DNA of 64,000 bases from the NCBI GenBank assembly GCA_018648685.1, contig JABGQT010000072.1:40566-104565 (forward strand). Direction: 5' to 3'. This document shows, in pieces, positions 34,071-42,259 of the stretch. How positions within the stretch are numbered: the stretch's first letter is position 1; each line of letters begins with the position of its first letter. Both the position numbers and the translations under genes were made by a program. The DNA comes from Anaerolineae bacterium (GTDB taxonomy: Bacteria > Chloroflexota > Anaerolineae > Anaerolineales > Villigracilaceae). The notes beneath the pieces were generated by a model. The model was not told the origin of the DNA. It ran no database searches and saw nothing but the letters and a program-made list of their open reading frames with translations.

Positions 34071-34103
34071 AGGTGACAGTCACTTCAAAAGTGACTGTCA
34101 CCT
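34071..34103. repeat. Perfect inverted repeat between tlyA and the UbiA-family gene
   Basis: AGGTGACAGTCACTT, CAA, AAGTGACTGTCACCT: perfect 15-base arms. It lies in the 83-base gap between two divergent genes, so it could affect both promoters, but the design looks like a dispersed repeat rather than an operator. Confidence 0.8.
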
Positions 34104-34131
34104 AACTCCTTTTTCGATGTAAAATATCTTT

Positions 34132-35001
34132 ATGATAAAAGCCATCCTAAAAATAATGCGTCCACGGCAGTGGATAAAAAATGTGATCGTTTTCTTTGCG
34201 CTGGTTTTTGACAAGCAACTTTTTCAGCTTGAACCTGCGCTGCGCACCCTTGCTGGATTTGCGCTTTTTTCTTTGATCTCCAGCGCAGTCTACATCTTTA
34301 ATGACATCGCTGATATTGATGCCGATCGCCAACATCCGAAGAAAAAGAATCGTCCTTTGCCATCGGGCGAGTTGCCAATCAATGTCGCACGTGTTTTTGG
34401 TGTGTTGCTGGTCGCAATCGTTATCCCCACAGCTTATTTTCTCACGCCAGCCTTCTCTGCGGTTTTGGCGATCTATTTCCTGATGATGCTCGCTTATACA
34501 TCGCGGCTTAAACATATCCCCATTCTCGATGTGATGATCCTCGCCACAGGCTTTGTCCTGCGCGTACATAGCGGTGTGACACTTATCGCTGTCGAACGTT
34601 TTTCACCCTGGCTTTATGTGATCACCACGCTCGGCGCACTTTATCTCGGCTTTGGCAAAAGACGCGCTGAGTTAGAATTGCTCTCCGACGGTGCAGGCTC
34701 GCACCGCAAAGTGCTCGATGGCTACACTATCCCGCTGCTTGACCAATTTATCACTATTGTTTCGGGCACAACGATCGTCGCCTATAGCCTCTATACTTTC
34801 ACTGCAGACAACCTGCCCGGTAACCACGCCATGATGCTCACGATTCCCTTCGTGATCTACGCCATTTTTCGTTATCTTTATCTTGTGCAAATTTCTCACG
34901 TCACTGGTTCTCCAGAAGAAGTTGTTCTGACCGATAGACCGCTCCAAATCGCTATCATTCTTTGGGGGATTATAGCGATGGCTGTTTTTTATCTCTCGTG
35001 A
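34132..35001 (+). CDS. UbiA-family prenyltransferase (decaprenyl-phosphate phosphoribosyltransferase-like)
   Basis: 289 residues, eight to nine helices. First Asp-rich motif 'YIFNDIADIDADRQHPKKKNRPLPSG' (core NDxxDxxxDRxHPxKxxRP), and 'YTSRLKHIPILDVMILATGFVLR' as the second. 'GKRRAEL' follows. This pattern is closest to the DPPR synthase subgroup, which links phosphoribosyl pyrophosphate to a polyprenyl phosphate, rather than to quinone enzymes. It lies next to a mevalonate kinase, which provides isoprenoid precursors. A role in cell-envelope sugar carriers is inferred. Confidence 0.88.
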   Translation: MIKAILKIMRPRQWIKNVIVFFALVFDKQLFQLEPALRTLAGFALFSLISSAVYIFNDIADIDADRQHPKKKNRPLPSGELPINVARVFGVLLVAIVIPTAYFLTPAFSAVLAIYFLMMLAYTSRLKHIPILDVMILATGFVLRVHSGVTLIAVERFSPWLYVITTLGALYLGFGKRRAELELLSDGAGSHRKVLDGYTIPLLDQFITIVSGTTIVAYSLYTFTADNLPGNHAMMLTIPFVIYAIFRYLYLVQISHVTGSPEEVVLTDRPLQIAIILWGIIAMAVFYLS

Positions 35002-35006
35002 AACTT

Positions 35007-35064
35007 CCTCGTAGTAAGGGCTTCAGCCCTTGCATTACTAAACGACTAAAGTCGTTACTATAAG
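35007..35064. repeat. Short repeat unit before the mevalonate kinase gene
   Basis: 'GTAGTAAGGGCTTCAGCCCTT' and 'ACGACTAAAGTCGTTACTA' are two short palindromes in tandem. This design occurs as an intergenic repeat in other bacterial genomes, from memory. It leaves only ten bases before the mevalonate kinase ATG. Confidence 0.65.
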
Positions 35065-35074
35065 GGGGAATATA

Positions 35075-36181
35075 ATGACCAAAGCCACTGCGCCCGGCAA
35101 GATCATATTATTTGGCGAACATGCCGTTGTTTATGGGCAGCCTGCGCTGGCTGTGCCTGTAAACCAGATTCATGCGGATGCGGAAGTCTTGGATGTTGAC
35201 CGCGCTGGTGGGATCTGGGTCAACGCCCCCGACATTGGATTGCACGAAGAACTTTCCCGAATCGCTCCTGACGATGCACTTGCTACCGTTATAAGGAGTG
35301 TTTTCTCTGCCCTTGGCATCTCTGTCATTGCGAGGAGGACTTTATCCGACGAAGCAATCTCCCTCACTGTCATGGAGATTGCTTCGTCGCAAACGCATGC
35401 TCCTCGCAAAGACATGCGAGAGGGCATAGAAATCAAAATCACATCCACCATCCCACTCGCCTCGGGGCTTGGCTCAGGCGCGGCGGTATCGGTTGCGATC
35501 ATCCGTGCATTATCCGCGCATTTGGGGCATCCGCTTAGGGATGAGCGTGTGAACGAGATCGCCTACGAAGTGGAGAAGATCCATCACGGCACACCCTCGG
35601 GGATAGATAACACTGTCGTGACCTATGGAAAGCCGATCTTCTTCTTAAAAATCCCTTATTGGGTTTTCCCTCCTATCAGTGGTAGCAAATTTCCTCCGCC
35701 TAAAGGAGAAAAATCGCCGAGATGGGGCAGGAAAGATAGAAATGCCATCGAATTATTGAATGTTGCAAAGCCTTTCACCATCATTATTGGCGATACCGGC
35801 ATCCCCGCCCCAACGAAAGAATCTGTAGCCGATGTACGTAAGCTCTGGGAGCAGAATCCGCACGAGATTGAGACTCTTTTCGCCGCAGCAGGTAGCATTG
35901 CCAAAACAGCGCGGCAATCTATCGAGGGTGGGCATCCCGAACGTTTGGGAGCATTAATGAACGAGAACCAGCGCATTTTGCAGGAGATGGGCGTTTCTTC
36001 ACCAGAATTGGATCGCTTAACGGAAGCAAGCCTAAAGTCTGGCGCGAGCGGGGCGAAGCTATCCGGTGGAGGCAGGGGTGGGAATATGATCGCCCTATCC
36101 ACAAAAGAAAATGCCCCGACAATTGTCGAGGCGCTGTATAAAGCGGGGGCTAAGAATGTGATCGTTACTAATATTGAATAG
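35075..36181 (+). CDS. Mevalonate kinase carrying two in-frame insertions
   Basis: 368 residues, against about 310-320 for close relatives. GHMP kinase motifs: 'APGKIILFGEHAVVYGQPALA', ATP loop 'IPLASGLGSGAAVSVAIIRAL', 'GTPSGIDNTVVTYGKP', 'GDTGIPAPTKESV' and 'GAKLSGGGRGGNMIAL'. It phosphorylates mevalonate for isoprenoid synthesis. Residues about 84-114 are encoded exactly by a family A repeat (31 codons). A second unusual stretch, 'VFPPISGSKFPPPKGEKSP' (about 200-222), interrupts a normally short loop. Both fall in loops outside the catalytic motifs, so activity may be kept. Good ribosome site (AAGGGGG). Confidence 0.93.
   Translation: MTKATAPGKIILFGEHAVVYGQPALAVPVNQIHADAEVLDVDRAGGIWVNAPDIGLHEELSRIAPDDALATVIRSVFSALGISVIARRTLSDEAISLTVMEIASSQTHAPRKDMREGIEIKITSTIPLASGLGSGAAVSVAIIRALSAHLGHPLRDERVNEIAYEVEKIHHGTPSGIDNTVVTYGKPIFFLKIPYWVFPPISGSKFPPPKGEKSPRWGRKDRNAIELLNVAKPFTIIIGDTGIPAPTKESVADVRKLWEQNPHEIETLFAAAGSIAKTARQSIEGGHPERLGALMNENQRILQEMGVSSPELDRLTEASLKSGASGAKLSGGGRGGNMIALSTKENAPTIVEALYKAGAKNVIVTNIE
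35323..35415. repeat. Palindromic repeat family A, copy 7, inside the mevalonate kinase gene
   Basis: TGTCATTGCGAGGAGGAC to GCTCCTCGCAAAGACA, 93 bases (31 codons), with inner GCAATCTCCCTCA and ATGGAGATTGC. It is read in frame without stops. Confidence 0.95.
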
Positions 36182-36184
36182 CAC

Positions 36185-37717
36185 TCACTTTTTGACAACC
36201 CGATTTTTACCTGAACGCTTGGCTTCATAGAGAGCCTCATCTGCTCGTTGAAGCAGAGATTCCAGTTTCTCTTTCCCATCAAATTCAGAAAGCCCTATGC
36301 TTACACTGAGAAAGACATTATTGTTCGGTTTTGTTTCAAGCACTATTTTGTTTACGCTCTGACAGATCCGTTCAGCAAGCCTAAAAGCTTTTTCCATATT
36401 TGTTTCAGGGAGGAGAATTACAAATTCGTCGCCGCCGTAACGTGCTATCGCGTCTGAAGAGCGCATTTCTTTTTGGCATAGCTGAACGATAGTCATTAGC
36501 GCATTATCACCAGCATTATGTCCATATTCATCATTAATAGTTTTTAAATTATCAAGATCCATCATTGCTAAAGATAAAGGGCGTTGGTATCTTAGCACGC
36601 GGGCTATTTCAGTTTCGCCCCGTTCTATGAATGCTCTGCGATTTAAAATCCCTGTTAGGGAATCTGTCAGTGAGGCTTCTCTAACCCGTTGATATAGCCT
36701 CACTCGTTCTGAGATATTATTTAGTGTAATAACACGACCAAGAATACGTTTACGTACTCCCAAAACAAGAGAAACTCTGGCTGCATAATGTTTTTTTTCT
36801 CCCCGGTGCTCAAGGACAATTTCACTTTCTTCGTCCGAGGTTGTATTCAAAAACGATGCGTAGTCTGGAAAGACTTGTGCCGCTGGGATGCCAATATTTT
36901 GTATCGCTAAAACACCTGTGATCTTTTCAGCTGCGGGGTTTATATCGGTAATGCGGCCCTCTTTATCTAATACAATAACCCCGACTTGCATTGTTTCGAT
37001 AACGATATCTTTTGCAAGAGGTGTAATATCCAAGAAGCGAAGAGAAAAGACATTCCAACTAACCAGTAATCCTGAAATGCTAAATGTAATTGCAGAAAAA
37101 TTAAATTTTGGTATGGGGGTAATATCCAGCACATAAAGAACGTCGACTACAAGAGGAAGCAATAAACTAAATAATAGAATTACCCCTTGACGACGATAAA
37201 TCTGGGAAGATTTTAGCCAGAAACGACCTAATAAAACCAAAGAAATAGCGAAGAGGAAATAAGCGAAAGGCGCAGTAACAGCATAATAAAAGATGCCATA
37301 GTCATTATTTAGTACAAAAAAAGATGGGTTGATAACCTCTAGAGAGGGGGAACCACGAAAGAGATGATGATAGGGGTCGGTAAAGATCATCAGTGTAATT
37401 GCAAGTGGTATCAAGCCCAAGATAGACAAGCTGCGAATAGTCCAACGAGGTTGCCCTGTGTAATATAGGGTCATTGCAAACCATGACAAGGGCAATATAT
37501 TTATCCCTATAAATTGAATATCTGCCCAGAAAATTTTGCCCTCTAAGCTGGGGCTAACCACCTCCGCAGCGAAACCAAATGCCCAAAGACTAGCAGCAAA
37601 CATCGTTATGGCAAAAGCTTTCGTTGCTGGCATATCGCGCCGTTGCAAAGCATTCATACCAAGAAAAAGAAGTATCGTGCCAGATAGTATTAGTAGCGAA
37701 GTTATGAGCCAGAGCAT
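36185..37717 (-). CDS. Membrane diguanylate cyclase with 7TM-type sensor and PAS domain
   Basis: 510 residues. The N-terminal 225 residues hold seven to eight helices of the histidine-kinase 7TM sensor type ('AASLWAFGFAAE', 'WADIQFIGINILPLSWFAMTL', 'YGIFYYAVTAPFAYFLFA'). A PAS domain (about 235-340, 'QVGVIVLDKEGRITDINPAAEKITG') is followed by GGDEF (350-508) with 'RSSDAIARYGGDEFVILLP', including the RxxD inhibitory site. It should make cyclic di-GMP. Convergent with mevalonate kinase with a three-base gap and no terminator between. AGGAAAG precedes the ATG. Confidence 0.94.
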   Translation of the reverse strand: MLWLITSLLILSGTILLFLGMNALQRRDMPATKAFAITMFAASLWAFGFAAEVVSPSLEGKIFWADIQFIGINILPLSWFAMTLYYTGQPRWTIRSLSILGLIPLAITLMIFTDPYHHLFRGSPSLEVINPSFFVLNNDYGIFYYAVTAPFAYFLFAISLVLLGRFWLKSSQIYRRQGVILLFSLLLPLVVDVLYVLDITPIPKFNFSAITFSISGLLVSWNVFSLRFLDITPLAKDIVIETMQVGVIVLDKEGRITDINPAAEKITGVLAIQNIGIPAAQVFPDYASFLNTTSDEESEIVLEHRGEKKHYAARVSLVLGVRKRILGRVITLNNISERVRLYQRVREASLTDSLTGILNRRAFIERGETEIARVLRYQRPLSLAMMDLDNLKTINDEYGHNAGDNALMTIVQLCQKEMRSSDAIARYGGDEFVILLPETNMEKAFRLAERICQSVNKIVLETKPNNNVFLSVSIGLSEFDGKEKLESLLQRADEALYEAKRSGKNRVVKK

Positions 37718-37889
37718 ATTTCTTTCCTGTATACCAAGGTGAAGCCCTTTAGCTTATTGTACAACACTATTTTATCTGCTTTCGAAAAGATATGGGTATT
37801 GCAATGCTAAGGAAATATGCCCTGGAATCATTACAGGGATCCATTTATGAAAATGAATCCCTGCTGTAAAACTTTTCTTGAACTACTAA

Positions 37890-38360
37890 TTAGGGGATGC
37901 TGAAAACCTGCGCTTCTTCAGTCCAGACACCATTGAGCACGGTAATGCCATCTTTTTCAACGGTATAGGAGCCGCTGCCGCGCAGGACAAATTTGCCTGT
38001 GCCGGTGGCTTCGAGATCGATACCGAAACCAGAGAGGGCAACGGTGATCTGGCTTCCGCTAACAGAGGCTTCTCCGTTGAAACCGGAATAGCGCACCCAG
38101 CCATTCTCGCCTTCTCGACGATTCCTGCCGCCGCTGACATTGATGACAGCATCGCCGGCATGGTCACGTATCCACAAAATGCCGCTGCCGGAAATGCTCA
38201 CATCGCCGCTACCGCGGATGCCTGCCAAGCCGTCGCCGTTTGCTTTAAGTGTGCCGCTGCCGCCACCTGATTGGGCATAGGCAGTTTGGGGTGCGAAGGC
38301 TGTTGTGGCTACGAGGGTAAAAATCATTGCAAGAGTAAGGATAAGAGTCTTTTTATTCAT
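37890..38360 (-). CDS. Secreted glycine-rich beta protein of unknown function
   Basis: 156 residues with a cleavable signal peptide ('LTLAMIFTLVATTAFA', likely cut after 'AYA'). The mature part alternates Gly/Ser with hydrophobic residues ('GLAGIRGSGDVSISGSGILWI', core 'IRGSGDVSISGSG'; later 'LRGSGSYTVEKDG'), which suggests a beta-solenoid or stacked beta sheet. No family named with confidence. It lies 14 bases after a small lipoprotein gene, so both are probably one unit. Confidence 0.75.
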   Translation of the reverse strand: MNKKTLILTLAMIFTLVATTAFAPQTAYAQSGGGSGTLKANGDGLAGIRGSGDVSISGSGILWIRDHAGDAVINVSGGRNRREGENGWVRYSGFNGEASVSGSQITVALSGFGIDLEATGTGKFVLRGSGSYTVEKDGITVLNGVWTEEAQVFSIP

Positions 38361-38374
38361 TTCAAATCTCCTTT

Positions 38375-38728
38375 TTATTGGTTCATCAGAATAAGAATAG
38401 CTTCTTCTAAAGCCCGGTCTGCTTTCTCATTATCGCTAGAGAGGGAGGCTTCGAGAGAGCGTTGATAAGCATCTTCTGCTGCAAAAGTATCCAGGCCCGC
38501 GTCCATATTTTCGTTCAGTAATTGCATGTAGAGGCTGTTTTTCTCTACAAAGCTCATGGATGCAAAATCCGGCGCGGCGGGTTCGGGCTGTATTTCTTCC
38601 ACACTTTCTGCTACAGGCACGGATATGGCGCTCTGCTCAGCGGGCGGATTTTCATTCCGCTTGTTGACGCGGGCGCAGCCTGAAAGCAGTAAAGAAAGGC
38701 TGAGCATGGCTATGATCCAATTTTTCAT
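38375..38728 (-). CDS. Small lipoprotein of unknown function
   Basis: 117 residues. Signal peptide with lipobox 'LLLSGCA'. The mature part has a Pro/Glu-rich linker and then a helical C-terminus ('FVEKNSLYMQLLNENMDAGLD', core 'EKNSLYMQLLNENMD'). No family recognised. It is followed by the glycine-rich secreted protein gene. Confidence 0.75.
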   Translation of the reverse strand: MKNWIIAMLSLSLLLSGCARVNKRNENPPAEQSAISVPVAESVEEIQPEPAAPDFASMSFVEKNSLYMQLLNENMDAGLDTFAAEDAYQRSLEASLSSDNEKADRALEEAILILMNQ

Positions 38729-38812
38729 ATATCTTCTCCTTTATCTACTTGCATTCTATTTCCCACTTATTATTTCTTTACTATCCCCCTGTAAACTCTA
38801 CGTAAATTATCT

Positions 38813-38846
38813 CCACAAAAAAAAGCCCCGAAAATCATCGGGGCAG
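38813..38846 (-). terminator. Rho-independent terminator for the 38919-39407 gene
   Basis: On the minus strand GCCCCGATGATTTTCGGGGC is followed by eight T residues. Confidence 0.88.
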
Positions 38847-38918
38847 AAAACAGCTTCTAAACCAATTGAGCATGTTTTTTCATACGTCTGTTCAGCAACT
38901 CATTCTTGCTTGCTGCTT

Positions 38919-39407
38919 TTATTCAACCAGCGTTCGAAGATAATGCTCTGTACAATTTGATCCTGAATTGATGCAAATAGCTATTTCACCAGAATAATCA
39001 CCTGACTTCAACGCAGTCATATGGAATTTCACAATGGTCGTTTCATTTGCTGGCACTGCGTATGTAAAATAATAGCTCTGAAACGATTGCCCCAACATGT
39101 TGTTTGCAAAAGTCTCTGTGTATTTTGGCGTTGTATTTATGACAGCCAGCCCATCCAGATAGCTTGTATCAATATCTATACTATTTATCTCTTGCTCCTT
39201 GCTCGCTGTGTTTGTTATCAGCACTTCAAGAATAAAGTCTTCACTTTTGCTTACGGTTATTGGAGCAAGGACGTCAACCGTAATATTCTCCGGTTCTTGC
39301 ATCACCCAATTTACAAATGTTCCACCTAATACCAGAAAAGCAACGCCGAAGACCACACAGGCAACCAAACATCCAATTCCAACCCACATTATTGCTTTTT
39401 TATTCAT
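38919..39407 (-). CDS. Membrane-anchored protein of unknown function
   Basis: 162 residues. One N-terminal helix ('MWVGIGCLVACVVFGVAFLVL') anchors an extracellular beta-rich domain with 'FILEVLITNTASKEQEINSID' (core 'EVLITNTASKEQEI') and 'TTIVKFHMTALKSGDYSG', which reads like an Ig-like fold. AT-rich compared with its surroundings. Ends in a clear terminator. Confidence 0.72.
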   Translation of the reverse strand: MNKKAIMWVGIGCLVACVVFGVAFLVLGGTFVNWVMQEPENITVDVLAPITVSKSEDFILEVLITNTASKEQEINSIDIDTSYLDGLAVINTTPKYTETFANNMLGQSFQSYYFTYAVPANETTIVKFHMTALKSGDYSGEIAICINSGSNCTEHYLRTLVE

Positions 39408-39428
39408 ATTTATTTTCCTCCATATTTA

Positions 39429-40544
39429 TTAATTTGTATTATAAAAACCTGCTAATATCTTCTTTTGGCGCGCCAGCCAAGTATTTTCTCCCACAATTGC
39501 ATAGGCATTTTCAGCCAGTTTTTCCCGCAAATCAATATCGCCTAACAAACGAGTCACTGCTGTATGCCAGGCATCCACATCATCGGGCGGGACAAAAAGC
39601 GCGCTTTTCTCGTCCAGCACTTCGCGGATGACGGGCAAATCGCTGGTGATGATGGTACGTTTGGCTGCCATATAGTCGAAGAGTTTCATTGGGCTGGCAA
39701 CGGATGCCGAATCCCCGCCGCTGGATCCGGATATTTGACTTGCGTAGGGGGCGATTAAAATATCCGCTGCGGCTTGATAAAGGGGAAGTTCTGCCTGTTG
39801 GACAAATCCTGTGAATTTAACGTTTTTCTGCTCCCTAGCTTTTTCGCGCCACGCCTCAACATCATCTTGCCTGCCGCCAACCCAGACAAATTCTACACTC
39901 GGGCTTTTTTCTGCCAATGCCAAAAAGGTCTCTGCGCCACGACCGGCGTAAAGATGACCGGTGCAGATGACTGTTGGGGCATCATCGAAGCCCAGTTCGT
40001 GCCGAGCAAATTCGGGGCTTGGGAGCGAATCATAGCGTTCTAGGTCGATCCCGTTTGGGGCAATGATAACGCTGGAGGGCAATCCATATTTCCGAGATAA
40101 GACATCTCGTAAAGCATGAGTAATGCTAACAAGGCGTTTTTTACCGCCAAAACGTAAAAAGGCGCGATACCAAAACGGGCCAAAACGCCCGAGCGGCGGC
40201 TCGTGGAGTTCGAAGATAAGGGGCAGGCGATGCAGCAGGGCGAAAACGCTACTCTGCAGTGACCAACTGTAGATAAGATCGGGGTTTTCTTTGCGAGCTT
40301 CGCGGATGGCACGCCAGTTAAAAGTACGGCGGGATTTAGTCTTCAGCCAACGAACTTCGAAGATTTTTTCCAGCCCATAAAAGGCTTTAAGGTCGTCGCG
40401 CGTACCGCCCCATGGCTCCATATCGGGAACGAGCAAAATCACCTCGTGACCGAGTTGGCTGAGCGCCTGACAGACTTTCATGACCTGAATGCCGTTGGCG
40501 TTAGGCGCAGGGATGCGCGACATGGCGATGGCGAGGATTTTCAT
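39429..40544 (-). CDS. Glycosyltransferase, GT4 family
   Basis: 371 residues. N-terminal 'RIPAPNANGIQVMKVCQALSQLGHEVILLVP' (core 'NANGIQVMKVCQAL'), and the C-terminal donor-binding domain with 'GRGAETFLALAEKSPSVEFVWVGG', 'IAPYASQISGSSGGDSASVASPMKLFDYMAAKRTII' (core 'SPMKLFDYMAAKR', the EX7E-like region). A retaining enzyme that uses an activated sugar, probably for a surface polymer or glycolipid. Its start overlaps the stop of the upstream small gene by four bases. Confidence 0.92.
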   Translation of the reverse strand: MKILAIAMSRIPAPNANGIQVMKVCQALSQLGHEVILLVPDMEPWGGTRDDLKAFYGLEKIFEVRWLKTKSRRTFNWRAIREARKENPDLIYSWSLQSSVFALLHRLPLIFELHEPPLGRFGPFWYRAFLRFGGKKRLVSITHALRDVLSRKYGLPSSVIIAPNGIDLERYDSLPSPEFARHELGFDDAPTVICTGHLYAGRGAETFLALAEKSPSVEFVWVGGRQDDVEAWREKAREQKNVKFTGFVQQAELPLYQAAADILIAPYASQISGSSGGDSASVASPMKLFDYMAAKRTIITSDLPVIREVLDEKSALFVPPDDVDAWHTAVTRLLGDIDLREKLAENAYAIVGENTWLARQKKILAGFYNTN

Positions 40545-40945
40545 GGATTTCCCTCGCTAGTATCTAACGTGAATGTTGCTTTTGATCCACCATAACGCCA
40601 ATTTACCATCACTGTTTTTTCATCTATCTTTTCTTGAATAACGCCTTTATTAATCATGACAGAAGCAAATTCTGTCGGAACTCTAATGGATGATTCGGGC
40701 ATTATCACAGAAATCCCCCCTACACCCCATCCAAAATAACCATAATCTATCACAACAGCTTTTTGCACTAAAGGCAAATGTTGCCGTTTAAATTCATTGA
40801 GTATTGCGTCCCTTGTTCGCTTCCCTTTGTCTGGCTGATATGGGTTCCAATAGTTATTCCAGATATCGCGCTTTGTTTTAAAAGGAAGATTTTCCCATTC
40901 TGCGAAAGAATAATCCTTATGATGATTCGGTTCTTTTCTTTTCAT
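40541..40945 (-). CDS. Hypothetical soluble protein (134 residues)
   Basis: No family recognised. The N-terminal part is basic and rich in Trp and Tyr ('FAEWENLPFKTKRDIWNNYW'); the C-terminal half is beta-like. AGGA precedes ATG 40945. It overlaps the glycosyltransferase start (ATGA), which supports translation. It is more AT-rich than the downstream gene and may be a recent arrival. Confidence 0.6.
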   Translation of the reverse strand: MKRKEPNHHKDYSFAEWENLPFKTKRDIWNNYWNPYQPDKGKRTRDAILNEFKRQHLPLVQKAVVIDYGYFGWGVGGISVIMPESSIRVPTEFASVMINKGVIQEKIDEKTVMVNWRYGGSKATFTLDTSEGNP

Positions 40946-41094
40946 TCAAATCCTGTTACGGATAACTCTCCGCCAATAACGCCTGGATCGCAGCTTCGTT
41001 TTTTAACATGAGCACTTTTATAATATAAGATATGCAATTATACAGTTATTTGACTTGAAAACGATCTTTCTCTCTCCACCCTTATATCATAACC

Positions 41095-42096
41095 CTACCC
41101 CAAAACCGATGTCAGGAAGCTGAGCAGCATCATCCCGCCGATCAGCCAGAGCAATCTTTGCTCAGCAGGTTGAGCGAGAAGGTCGCGGAAGGTTGTTTTT
41201 GGCGCTTGTTGATGCAGATTAGGGAGCGGGCTGGTGATGATCTCTTTTTGCCCAAGCAAAAAAAGTCGAAAATCTTCAGCAGAATCGGGGCGTTCGTCGG
41301 GGTGCAGGGACATTGCCCATTTTAATCCGCGTTGGGTACGTCTGTTTATTGCCGAGTTAATTTCCTTAGGCAGTAGCAAGCTTTCTGGGGTCAGGAAACG
41401 TTGCCGCGCATCCGAGGGGGCAGTATTTGTGAGCAGATGATAGAGCGTCGCGCCCAGAGAGTAGACATCGCTTCTCACATCCGTATGCGTGCCATCACTT
41501 CCATATTGCTCCAGCGGCGTATAAAGAATAGTCCCCTGCCCCTGAATAACCGTAATGGTCATTTCATCGGGGACAAGGACGCGTACCAGCCCAAAATCGA
41601 CCAATTTAACAAGACCGGATGGCGTCAATTTAAGGTTACTGGGTTTAATATCGCGATGAATAATTGGCGGGGATTGACGATGCAGGTAGGTGAGCGCATT
41701 CGCGATCTGGTTTGCCCAGCCGAGCACCACATCTTCACGCAAAAATGTTTTTTGCCGACGGGCGTCGAGCATTAGCGTTCGCAAATCTTCGCCCGGGACA
41801 TAATCCATGACAAGATAATCACGGTTTTCACGCGAGAAAAAGTCCGAAACTTTGGGCAAGTTGGGGTGATCCAGACGCGCCAAAACAGTCGCCTCGCGCA
41901 TAAATTGCTCGCGGGCTTCTTCAAATATCTTGGCGGGGAGGGCGCGGTCGTGTTCTACTTCTTTGACGGCGCAAAGACGACCCTCGAGACGACGATCTTC
42001 GGCAAGGTATACACTTCCTGTGCCACCTTGTCCGATCTGCTGACGGATCTCGTAGCGACCACGCAAAACCTCTCCCTTATTGAGGGGGAGAGCCAT
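41095..42096 (-). CDS. Serine/threonine protein kinase with a C-terminal membrane helix
   Basis: 333 residues from ATG 42096, which follows AGGAG; the track start 42135 lacks a site. Kinase motifs are complete: 'IGQGGTGSVYLAED', 'CAVKEVE', catalytic 'IIHRDIKPSNLKL', 'LVDFGLVR', 'YTPLEQYG', 'DVRSDVYSLGATLYHLLT'. After about residue 275 there is a linker and a final helix 'LLWLIGGMMLLSFLTSVLG', so it is tail-anchored with no sensor domain outside. It is divergent from an FHA-domain DNA-binding protein, a natural phospho-partner. Confidence 0.95.
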   Translation of the reverse strand: MALPLNKGEVLRGRYEIRQQIGQGGTGSVYLAEDRRLEGRLCAVKEVEHDRALPAKIFEEAREQFMREATVLARLDHPNLPKVSDFFSRENRDYLVMDYVPGEDLRTLMLDARRQKTFLREDVVLGWANQIANALTYLHRQSPPIIHRDIKPSNLKLTPSGLVKLVDFGLVRVLVPDEMTITVIQGQGTILYTPLEQYGSDGTHTDVRSDVYSLGATLYHLLTNTAPSDARQRFLTPESLLLPKEINSAINRRTQRGLKWAMSLHPDERPDSAEDFRLFLLGQKEIITSPLPNLHQQAPKTTFRDLLAQPAEQRLLWLIGGMMLLSFLTSVLG

Positions 42097-42259
42097 AAAA
42101 AACTCCTGTTCTGGGGTAAGATACTGTGCAAACATAAATTTCGGCGTGAAACTTTACACAGATTTTCTTTTTCTGCTATATTATAAGTGTCTTTGAAATA
42201 AATAGCGAGATTTTTTAAGAACGCCTTTGCGGTGGTTAAATTAGCTCTAATCCAAATTG

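Noticed and set aside
37825-37872. Hairpin 'TTACAGGGAT...ATCCCTGCTGTAA' after the glycine-rich protein gene as a terminator
   Set aside because: The stem is interrupted and there is no T-run in the direction of transcription; left unassigned.
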